From Chitinophaga pinensis (GTDB lineage: Bacteria > Bacteroidota > Bacteroidia > Flavobacteriales_D > Crocinitomicaceae): a DNA stretch of 5,770 nt. The stretch covers positions 1 through 5,770 of the forward strand of contig CAMATR010000144.1 of NCBI GenBank assembly GCA_945861175.1, written 5' to 3'. Positions 1 through 5,770 of this stretch are shown here, one piece after another (position 1 is the stretch's first letter; every line of letters begins with the position of its first letter). The position numbers and the translations under genes are program-made. The notes beneath the pieces were generated by a model that saw nothing but the letters and a program-made list of their open reading frames with translations, was not told the origin of the DNA and made no database searches.

Positions 1-1
1 C

Positions 2-1474
2 CACAAAATTGTAATAGATTCAGGAGGAGATGCAATTGCTTTGTCGGGCACCGATCTTTTGAAGGGCGAACCTTACGATGGTATTCTTCCTCCAATGGGA
101 GGATCAGAGCAATTATGTTACAGCAATGACAGTAAAAAAATCATTTATACTTCCAAAAAACTACAGGGAAAAGATTTTGCCTTAAGCACCAATAGCGAAT
201 TATACGAGTATGATATTCTGACTGGCATTACAAGGAATTTGACGCTGGAAAACAAGGGATACGATGTAAATCCATCCTTTTCATCCAAAGGAACATTGGC
301 TTGGCAAAGCATGCATCGAGATGGTTTTGAGTCTGATAAAAATCACTTAAAAATAATGACTACCGATAGTAAGATAATTGATTTAACGGAAGATATCGAT
401 TTGACAGTTGGGAGTTTTTGTTGGCATCCTAATGGAAAAATAATTTATTTTATTGCACCGAAAAATGGAACAGATCAGGTGTTTGAAGTAGATATTGTTT
501 CAAGAAAAATAAGACAATTAACAACTGGGCAATTTGATTTTGTGAGTCTTTCTGCATTTGGCGAAACAATTTATGCAGGACGTCAGTCAATGGTTGAGCC
601 AACAGAAATATTCTCCATCAACAGCAAAAAGAATAAATTATCTCAGTTAACCGATGCCAACACGGAGTTGCTTAATAAACTAAAAATGCCAAAAATAGAA
701 GAACGTTGGGTTCAAACTACTGATGACAAAAAAATGCTTGTATGGATGGTTTATCCCCCAGACTTTGACCCTTCCAAAAAGTACCCAGCCTTACTTTATT
801 GCCAAGGTGGCCCGCAAAGTCAAGTTAGCCAGTTTTTTTCTTATCGTTGGAATTTAGCCCTAATGGCTTCCAAAGGTTATATTGTTGTCGCACCTAACCG
901 CCGTGGACTTCCAGGTTTTGGTCAAGAATGGAACGACGCCATTTCGAAAGATTGGGGAGGTCAAGCAATGAAAGATTATTTAACTGCAATCGACAATGCT
1001 GCACAAGAACCTTACGTTGATGAAACGAGATTGGGGGCAGTTGGCGCATCCTATGGCGGTTATTCGGTATATCTGTTAGCTGGCATTCACGAGAATCGCT
1101 TCAAAACATTTATATCTCATTGCGGTTTGTTTAACCTAGAAAGTTGGTATGGAACAACTGAAGAATTATTTTTTGCTAATTGGGATCATGGTGGACCATA
1201 CTGGCTTGACATTAATAAAGAAAATTTCCGAAAAAGCAGCCCACATAATTATGTTTCAAACTGGAATACACCAATACTAGTAATTCATGGCGGGATGGAT
1301 TTCCGTGTTCCTGAAAGCGAAGGAATGCAAGCTTTTCAAGCAGCTCAGCTAAAAGGGATTAGAAGTAAATATTTATATTTTCCTACAGAAGGACATTGGG
1401 TACAAAGCCCTCAAAATAGCATTTTATGGCAGAGGGAATTTTTTGACTGGCTGGCAACTGACCTCAAACCTTAA
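2..1474 (+). CDS. dpp5: S9 family serine peptidase, dipeptidyl-peptidase 5-like (5'-partial)
   Basis: This is the C-terminal part of a prolyl-oligopeptidase-family (S9) peptidase; 490 residues are visible, counted from the codon at base 2. The frame is open to the left edge, so the true start and any signal peptide lie upstream. Residues 1 to about 225 look like the end of a beta-propeller with PD40-type strands (for example PSFSSKGTLAW and FCWHPNGKIIYF). From about 230 follows the alpha/beta-hydrolase domain. The catalytic triad is complete: Ser350 in GASYGGYS (codon 1049-1051), Asp433 in GGMDFRVP (1298-1300) and His465 in EGHWV (1394-1396). NRRGLPGFG (299-307) and YGTTEE..FANWD are hallmarks shared, from memory, with Porphyromonas gingivalis DPP5, and the Ser-Asp and Asp-His spacings (83 and 32) fit that enzyme. 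DPP5 is periplasmic and removes dipeptides from peptide N-termini, preferring hydrophobic or Ala residues at the second position; that role here is by similarity. Roughly 190-200 residues are probably missing at the left. An acylaminoacyl-peptidase-like activity is the main alternative. Confidence 0.93.
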   Translation, partial: HKIVIDSGGDAIALSGTDLLKGEPYDGILPPMGGSEQLCYSNDSKKIIYTSKKLQGKDFALSTNSELYEYDILTGITRNLTLENKGYDVNPSFSSKGTLAWQSMHRDGFESDKNHLKIMTTDSKIIDLTEDIDLTVGSFCWHPNGKIIYFIAPKNGTDQVFEVDIVSRKIRQLTTGQFDFVSLSAFGETIYAGRQSMVEPTEIFSINSKKNKLSQLTDANTELLNKLKMPKIEERWVQTTDDKKMLVWMVYPPDFDPSKKYPALLYCQGGPQSQVSQFFSYRWNLALMASKGYIVVAPNRRGLPGFGQEWNDAISKDWGGQAMKDYLTAIDNAAQEPYVDETRLGAVGASYGGYSVYLLAGIHENRFKTFISHCGLFNLESWYGTTEELFFANWDHGGPYWLDINKENFRKSSPHNYVSNWNTPILVIHGGMDFRVPESEGMQAFQAAQLKGIRSKYLYFPTEGHWVQSPQNSILWQREFFDWLATDLKP

Positions 1475-1486
1475 AATTTGAGTTTT
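1463..1486 (+). terminator. Weak candidate hairpin with T-run at the peptidase stop
   Basis: CTCAAA (1463-1468) and TTTGAG (1477-1482) are perfect 6-base inverted arms around an 8-base loop that contains the TAA stop (1472-1474), and TTTT follows at once. The stem is short and AT-rich, so it would be a poor intrinsic terminator. A longer T7 run lies at 1514-1520 without a stem in front of it. Partial attenuation between the peptidase and the transporter operon is possible; a chance inverted repeat is equally possible. Confidence 0.25.
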
Positions 1487-1537
1487 GGCTTTAAATCATT
1501 ACTTTTAACCTCATTTTTTTAGAAGAACACTAATCGC
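1475..1537 (+). other. Only intergenic gap; presumed leader of the transporter operon
   Basis: This 63-base AT-rich spacer separates the peptidase from the three-gene operon and is where an operon promoter would be expected. I found no convincing match to the Bacteroidota promoter pattern (TTTG near -33 and TAnnTTTG near -7); TTTTGG at 1483-1488 followed by TAACCTCA at 1506-1513 matches only in part. AGAAGAA at 1521-1527, ten bases before the ATG at 1538, is at best a weak ribosome binding site, as is normal in this phylum. The promoter could instead lie inside or before the peptidase gene. Confidence 0.4.
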
Positions 1538-4183
1538 ATGTGGAATAGAATTGCAAATTTCATCCTAAAGAATCGTTTTTTTGTATTAGGCATTATTACA
1601 TTGGTTACGGTTTATTTGGGCTACTATGCGGCGACAGGATTGCGCATGGAGAATAAATATGGTATTATTCTGCCAAAAGATTCTCCTACAACCCAAAACT
1701 ATAAACTCTTCAAGGAAAGATTTGGAGAAGACGGCAGTACATTTGTTGTGGCGTTGCAAACAGATTCCCTCTTCACTAAAGAAAATTTTTTAAAATGGAA
1801 AGAACTTGGTGATTCAATTCTCCAACTGGATGGTGTAGAATCTGTTGTTTCTGAAGCTACACTTTTCAATATTAAGAACAATAAAACTGAAAATAAATTC
1901 GAGATTGAACGTGTATTTTCGGATATAACTTATCAAGAAAAATCTATTGATCAAATCAAAGCAGAAGTAAAGCGAAATCCACTTTACAATAAAGTTCTTT
2001 ATAACGACTCCACGCATATAACGCTGATGATTATTGCAATGGATGAGCGTTATTTAGTGGACTTAAAAAAATCGGAAGTCATATTTGAAATTCAAAAACT
2101 CTCTGAACGATTCTGCAAAGACATGGGAGATTTGCATTTCACAGGCCTCCCGTACTTGCGAGTCGTCTTGGCAAAAAGAATCAATTCAGAGATGTTTATT
2201 TTCGTTGGAATCTCAATGCTAGTAAGCGCTTTGTTGATGTATTTCTTTTTTCGTTCGTTTCGTGCCGTTCTCATTTGCATGACAGTCGTTGGCGTTTCAG
2301 TAATTCAAGCATTAGGTTCAATAGCGATTATGGGATATAATGTATCCATCATGATGGCATTGATTCCACCGTTAATGATTGTCATTGGAATACCAAACTG
2401 CATTTACCTCTACAATAAATATCATCAGGAATTCGCTCAACACGGTAATAAAATGAAGGCCTTGAATCGTGTTGTTAGTAAAACAGGTATTGCAATGTTC
2501 CTTACAAACGTTACAACAGCTCTTGGTTTTGTTACTTTCTTATTCACTAACTCTGAGAAATTTTACGAATTCGGAATGATTTCTACAATCAACATAATGC
2601 TTTGTTATGTCCTGTCGCTTTGTCTTGTCCCAATACTCATCTCTTTTGTTCGAAATACCCCAGAAAGGCACTTAAAACATCTCGATCGAAAAATGGCGGT
2701 TGGTTTCATGAACAAATTGGTATACATCACAGCGTTTAAAAGACGATGGATATATATTATCACACTAATAATCACTATAATCAGTATTGTAGGAATGTTT
2801 AAAATTACTGTAACCGGAAACATTACAGGAGACCTTCCACAACATGACCAAATTCTCAAAGATATCAAATTCATGGAAAATAATTTCGGCGGCGCAATAC
2901 CGTTCGAAGTGATGATCGACTACAAAGAAAAAGGCCGCCTTTTCGGGAAAAATACGCTGAATAAATTGGAAGAAGCACAGAATATGATGTCAAGAGATAC
3001 TCTGTTCTCAAAAAGTATTTCGATTGTTGATTTCATAAAGGTGATTAACATGGCTTATTACGACAATAATCCTTCTCGTTACACAATCATCGCCAAGCGG
3101 GATAAAATGCGTCTCGCAAAATATGTCGACAATTTCAGCATAACAAACAATAACTCAGCATTTTCAATCAAAGACCTTGTGGATACTACGAATTTTATTT
3201 TACGCATCCGATCTCAAATGCGGGATGTTGGATCTTACCAAGTAGCTGATCAGGTTCAGAGGGTAAAATACAGAATTGACAGCATTATGAATCCCGATAG
3301 AAAAGCTATTGAGCGCTTGTACAATAAATTAGATGAGGGTAAAAACGAATACGCTGATTCTTTAATATCGAGTTATCCTAATATTTACAACTCCCTTACC
3401 TCAGTAATCTCAAATAACAACGAAGACCTACAATATAAGTTTGATACAGATACTGACTTAATTAAAAAATATTACTCAAAACCTGAATTTAAAGAGCAAC
3501 TTCGCAAAGCTATCAATAAAGAATATTATGACGTTGTATTAACAGGAACATCTGTTGTAGCCTCTGAAGGAACCCAATACCTTGTATCTAGCTTACTATC
3601 AAGCATTCTTTTTGCAGTAATTGCTATTGCCGCATTAATGAGTTTGTTATTCTATTCCATTCGCATGGTAATTGTTTCCATGATTCCAAATCTTATTCCA
3701 ATGATTTTTACAGCAGGAATTATGGGTTGGTTCAATATTCCTTTAAAACCTTCAACATTATTAATTTTCTCGATCGCACTTGGAATCACAGTTGATAATA
3801 CTATACACTTTCTTGCCAAGTATAGACAAGAGCTTAAATTGAAAAGATGGGATCTCAAAGATTGTGTTGCTATTTCAATTCAAGAAACAGGATTAAGTAT
3901 TATTTATACATCAGTAATCCTATTCTTTGGTTTTATGGTATTTATTTTCTCCGATTTTGGGGGAACACAGGCGCTAGGATATCTATCTGCTCTAACCTAT
4001 CTGGTAGCTCTATTCACCAACCTAGTATTATTACCTTGTCTTTTACTTTCTTTAGAAAGAAGAATAACGACAAAGTCCTTCGAAGAGCCCTTATTTGAGC
4101 TTTATGATGAAGAACTCGATTTTGATTTGTTTCAATTAAAAGTTCAAACAGAAGAGCAAAAAAACAAAAAACCTGATTTATGA
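1538..4183 (+). CDS. RND superfamily (MMPL/Patched-like) 12-TM transporter
   Basis: This is a complete 881-residue inner-membrane protein with the duplicated RND plan. TM1 is at about 13-33, then a periplasmic loop (34-217), TM2-6 (about 218-238, 244-264, 268-292, 316-336, 346-371), TM7 (402-424), a second periplasmic loop (425-683) and TM8-12 (684-706, 709-730, 737-758, 786-805, 812-838). The two halves carry matching TM4 and TM10 motifs, IGIPNCIYLYNKYHQE (283-298) and GITVDNTIHFLAKYRQE (749-765), which is diagnostic of the MMPL/SSD branch. Asp753 in TM10 is at the position expected for proton coupling; the TM4 counterpart is Pro286. The second loop is about 75 residues longer than the first and includes a polar, Asn/Tyr/Lys-rich stretch (about 575-665). 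A cytoplasmic tail (839-881) is acidic, then Lys-rich. RND/MMPL relatives export lipids, hopanoids or hydrophobic compounds; the substrate here is unknown. No membrane-fusion partner or outer-membrane channel gene is adjacent, as is usual for this branch. The ATG at 1538 directly precedes a typical short cytosolic N-terminus. It overlaps rmlA by four bases. Confidence 0.93.
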   Translation: MWNRIANFILKNRFFVLGIITLVTVYLGYYAATGLRMENKYGIILPKDSPTTQNYKLFKERFGEDGSTFVVALQTDSLFTKENFLKWKELGDSILQLDGVESVVSEATLFNIKNNKTENKFEIERVFSDITYQEKSIDQIKAEVKRNPLYNKVLYNDSTHITLMIIAMDERYLVDLKKSEVIFEIQKLSERFCKDMGDLHFTGLPYLRVVLAKRINSEMFIFVGISMLVSALLMYFFFRSFRAVLICMTVVGVSVIQALGSIAIMGYNVSIMMALIPPLMIVIGIPNCIYLYNKYHQEFAQHGNKMKALNRVVSKTGIAMFLTNVTTALGFVTFLFTNSEKFYEFGMISTINIMLCYVLSLCLVPILISFVRNTPERHLKHLDRKMAVGFMNKLVYITAFKRRWIYIITLIITIISIVGMFKITVTGNITGDLPQHDQILKDIKFMENNFGGAIPFEVMIDYKEKGRLFGKNTLNKLEEAQNMMSRDTLFSKSISIVDFIKVINMAYYDNNPSRYTIIAKRDKMRLAKYVDNFSITNNNSAFSIKDLVDTTNFILRIRSQMRDVGSYQVADQVQRVKYRIDSIMNPDRKAIERLYNKLDEGKNEYADSLISSYPNIYNSLTSVISNNNEDLQYKFDTDTDLIKKYYSKPEFKEQLRKAINKEYYDVVLTGTSVVASEGTQYLVSSLLSSILFAVIAIAALMSLLFYSIRMVIVSMIPNLIPMIFTAGIMGWFNIPLKPSTLLIFSIALGITVDNTIHFLAKYRQELKLKRWDLKDCVAISIQETGLSIIYTSVILFFGFMVFIFSDFGGTQALGYLSALTYLVALFTNLVLLPCLLLSLERRITTKSFEEPLFELYDEELDFDLFQLKVQTEEQKNKKPDL
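4180..4183 (+). other. ATGA stop/start overlap, transporter to rmlA
   Basis: The transporter stop TGA (4181-4183) shares bases with the rmlA start ATG (4180-4182). No Shine-Dalgarno sequence precedes it: the upstream bases are an A-rich run (about 4158-4171). Translation of rmlA therefore probably depends on ribosomes finishing the transporter gene. The ATG gives exactly the family N-terminus MKGIILAGG, so the start is secure. Confidence 0.85.
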
Positions 4184-5046
4184 AGGGAATTATTTTAGCA
4201 GGTGGATCAGGAACTAGATTGCATCCATTAACCCTTGCAGTTTCTAAACAACTCATGCCAATCTATGATAAGCCGATGATTTATTATCCGCTGTCCATTT
4301 TGATGAGTGCTGGTATCCGCGAGATTTTAATAATTTCTACGCCACACGATCTTCCTCATTTTGAGAAATTACTGGGCCATGGTGATTCTCTTGGTTGTAA
4401 GTTTACTTATGCCGTGCAGGAAGTGCCAAATGGTCTTGCTCAAGCATTTGTAATTGGTGAGGATTTCATTGGTAATAATAAAGTTGCATTAATATTGGGT
4501 GACAACATCTTCTATGGTGTTGGAATGGATAATTTGTTAAAAGAAAACAATAATCCAAATGGCGGAGTGGTCTACGCTTACCATGTGAGTGACCCAGAAC
4601 GCTACGGTGTAGTAGAATTCGATGAGCAAATGAATGCAATTTCTATCGAAGAAAAGCCAACCCAGCCGAAATCGAATTTTGCTGTTCCAGGACTCTACTT
4701 TTATGACAATACCGTGGTAGAAATTGCTAAAAATTTAGCCCCTTCGGCACGTGGTGAATACGAAATAACGGATATAAATGCTGAATATCTCCGCAGAGGA
4801 GAATTGAAGGTTGCAGTGCTTGATCGCGGCACCGCATGGTTAGATACGGGAACATTTAACTCACTTATGCAGGCTGGACAATTCGTTCAGGTGATTGAGG
4901 AGAGACAAGGTTTAAAAATTGGTTGTATTGAGGAAGTTGCGTATAGAAATGGTTTTATTTCTGCCAAACAACTTAAACAAATTGCAGAACCCCTTGTTAA
5001 AAGTGGGTATGGCAATTACTTAATGAATTTGATTAAAAGCGAATGA
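4180..5046 (+). CDS. rmlA: Glucose-1-phosphate thymidylyltransferase RmlA
   Basis: This enzyme (also called RfbA) joins dTTP and glucose 1-phosphate to give dTDP-glucose and pyrophosphate, the first step towards dTDP-L-rhamnose and other dTDP-deoxysugars, in the cytoplasm. The 288-residue length is normal for the short RmlA class. Visible motifs are the nucleotide-binding loop GGSGTRLHPLT (8-18), Lys23 in SKQLMPIYDKPMIYYPLS, VQEVPNGLAQAF (79-90), the metal-binding region LGDNIFYG (106-113, Asp108), EEKPTQPKS (157-165), GLYFYD (171-176), EITDIN (195-200) and RGTAWLDTGT (216-225). All expected key residues are present and the reading frame is intact. The usual partners rmlB, rmlC and rmlD are not in the window; instead the gene sits between a lipid-type transporter and a prenyl synthase, overlapping each by four bases. 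The dTDP-glucose may be used by dehydratases encoded elsewhere, for O-antigen-like, capsule or S-layer glycans. RmlA is feedback-inhibited by dTDP-rhamnose in studied homologues; nothing in this sequence shows whether that holds here. Confidence 0.97.
   Translation: MKGIILAGGSGTRLHPLTLAVSKQLMPIYDKPMIYYPLSILMSAGIREILIISTPHDLPHFEKLLGHGDSLGCKFTYAVQEVPNGLAQAFVIGEDFIGNNKVALILGDNIFYGVGMDNLLKENNNPNGGVVYAYHVSDPERYGVVEFDEQMNAISIEEKPTQPKSNFAVPGLYFYDNTVVEIAKNLAPSARGEYEITDINAEYLRRGELKVAVLDRGTAWLDTGTFNSLMQAGQFVQVIEERQGLKIGCIEEVAYRNGFISAKQLKQIAEPLVKSGYGNYLMNLIKSE
5043..5046 (+). other. ATGA stop/start overlap, rmlA to prenyl synthase
   Basis: The rmlA stop TGA (5044-5046) overlaps the next ATG (5043-5045), repeating the arrangement at 4180-4183. 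No ribosome binding site is seen upstream, which points to coupled translation of the two genes. Confidence 0.82.
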
Positions 5047-5770
5047 AAAAACTGGAGGATCTGACAGAATTGTTGTCTAGCGAATTAAAGCTAATTGATT
5101 TGCCAACTTCTCCATCCAATTTATACGACCCATTGCATTATTTTTTGACTCATGGAGGAAAAAGAATAAGGCCTATTCTTACTCTTCTTGGTGCTGAAAT
5201 TTTTGGAGAGAATGTAAATAAAGCAATCCCTGCATCTCTAGCAGTTGAATTGTTTCACAACTTCTCACTCATTCATGATGATATTATGGATGAAGCACCT
5301 TTGCGAAGAAATAGAGAAACAGTCCATCAAAAATGGAATCAAAACATTGCTATTTTATCTGGAGATGTACTCTTTGTAAAAGCATTTCAATTGCTTGCTA
5401 AACAGGAAAATAGACACCTACAAGATTTACTGAATCTTTTTAACAAAACGGCTATTGAAGTTTGTGAAGGACAGCAAATGGATATGGATTTTGAAGCCAG
5501 AGAAGATGTTTCAATTCCCGAGTATATTGAAATGATTCGACTAAAAACTTCTGTACTTTTAGGGTGCGCATTAGAATTAGGAGCTATAATTGCAGATGCT
5601 TCAAAAAGTGATAGAGCAAATATTTATGAGTTTGGGCAGAACATCGGCATTGCTTTTCAAATTCAAGACGATATATTAGACCTTTATGCTGATCCGAAAA
5701 ACTTTGGCAAACAAGTAGGTGGAGATGTTATTTCTAATAAAAAAACCCTTTTATTCCTGAAGGGTGTTGA
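5043..5770 (+). CDS. Polyprenyl (isoprenyl) diphosphate synthase, trans type (3'-partial)
   Basis: This cytosolic enzyme condenses isopentenyl diphosphate onto allylic diphosphates. The visible 242 residues are open to the right edge; family members run to about 320-330, so about 80 residues are missing. The motifs are complete: the IPP-binding GGKRIRP (38-44), the first aspartate-rich motif HDDIMD (78-83; Asp79, Asp80, Asp83), RRNRETVH (88-95), GQQMDMDF (143-150), Lys168-Thr169, the second aspartate-rich motif QDDILD (208-213) and FGKQVGGD (221-228). The first motif has the plain DDxxD spacing, not the DDxxxxD of typical bacterial farnesyl diphosphate synthases. The fifth residue before it is Phe74, in HNFSLIHDD. 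Bulky aromatics at that place limit chain length to about C20 in studied archaeal enzymes, while long-chain synthases such as E. coli IspB have Ala. A geranylgeranyl or other short-chain product is therefore my inference, for carotenoids or a similar pathway; a menaquinone side-chain synthase is the alternative. The ATG at 5043 overlaps the rmlA stop, which supports this start. Confidence 0.93.
   Translation, partial: MKKLEDLTELLSSELKLIDLPTSPSNLYDPLHYFLTHGGKRIRPILTLLGAEIFGENVNKAIPASLAVELFHNFSLIHDDIMDEAPLRRNRETVHQKWNQNIAILSGDVLFVKAFQLLAKQENRHLQDLLNLFNKTAIEVCEGQQMDMDFEAREDVSIPEYIEMIRLKTSVLLGCALELGAIIADASKSDRANIYEFGQNIGIAFQIQDDILDLYADPKNFGKQVGGDVISNKKTLLFLKGV

Noticed and set aside
22..43. AGGAGGAG (22-29) placed 11 bases before a TTG at 41, looking like a ribosome binding site and start for the peptidase.
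   Set aside because: The frame is open to the left edge and encodes propeller-like sequence (IDSGGDAIAL) across this site. S9 enzymes of this type are near 680 residues, so the start lies upstream and the purine run is just Gly-Gly-Asp coding.
1699..2874. Minus-strand open frames of 60-89 codons inside the transporter gene (1699-1881, 1814-2017, 2092-2280, 2605-2874).
   Set aside because: They are antisense to a well-supported gene, have no recognisable domains, and overlap each other or lack initiation signals.
3652..4256. Open frames at 3652-3858 (-), 3847-4098 (+, other frame) and 4014-4256 (-).
   Set aside because: They are shadows of the transporter and the rmlA start. Their translations are low-complexity or unlike any family, while the overlapping frame carries conserved RND and RmlA motifs.
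5054..5072. GGAGG at 5054-5058 followed by an in-frame TTG at 5070, a possible alternative start for the prenyl synthase.
   Set aside because: The ATG at 5043 forms an ATGA overlap identical to that at the previous junction, and this phylum seldom depends on Shine-Dalgarno sequences.
1..5770. CRISPR arrays, tRNA or rRNA genes, insertion sequences, long repeats, and phage or defence genes.
   Set aside because: Read on both strands, no repeated units, cloverleaf-like sequence, transposase motif or terminal inverted repeats were seen; coding density is nearly complete with four standard families.

Overview
The window looks like an ordinary chromosomal stretch from a member of the Bacteroidota, probably a Flavobacteriia-like or related free-living lineage. 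The DNA is AT-rich. Start codons lack good Shine-Dalgarno sequences, as is usual in that phylum. The peptidase closely resembles the dipeptidyl-peptidase 5 (S9) type known from Porphyromonas, and the large transporter is of the RND/MMPL type common in Bacteroidota. The assignment rests on protein character alone and no rRNA gene is present.

Layout: four protein-coding genes, all on the + strand, fill almost the whole window. (1) Bases 2-1474 hold the C-terminal part of an S9 serine peptidase (DPP5-like), whose 5' end lies outside the window. (2) A 63-base gap (1475-1537) holds a weak hairpin and a T-run and is the only non-coding stretch. (3) Bases 1538-4183 encode a complete 881-residue, 12-TM RND/MMPL-family membrane transporter. 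(4) Bases 4180-5046 encode complete RmlA (glucose-1-phosphate thymidylyltransferase). (5) From 5043 past the right edge runs a trans-type polyprenyl diphosphate synthase, of which 242 residues are visible.

Genes 3, 4 and 5 are joined by two ATGA stop/start overlaps (4180-4183 and 5043-5046), so they almost certainly form one operon with coupled translation. The peptidase is in the same direction but separated by the gap, so it may be a separate unit or a read-through neighbour. RmlA makes dTDP-glucose, the entry point for dTDP-deoxysugars such as rhamnose in surface glycans. The prenyl synthase makes allylic diphosphates for quinones, carotenoids or lipid carriers. The transporter belongs to a superfamily that includes lipid exporters. 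A shared envelope-building role is plausible but is inference.

I found no RNA gene, CRISPR array, insertion sequence, integrase, toxin-antitoxin pair or defence system, and no sign of gene decay. I do not see a previously undescribed system here. The points most worth a second look are the tight transporter-rmlA-prenyl synthase coupling and the asymmetric intramembrane Asp/Pro positions in the transporter.
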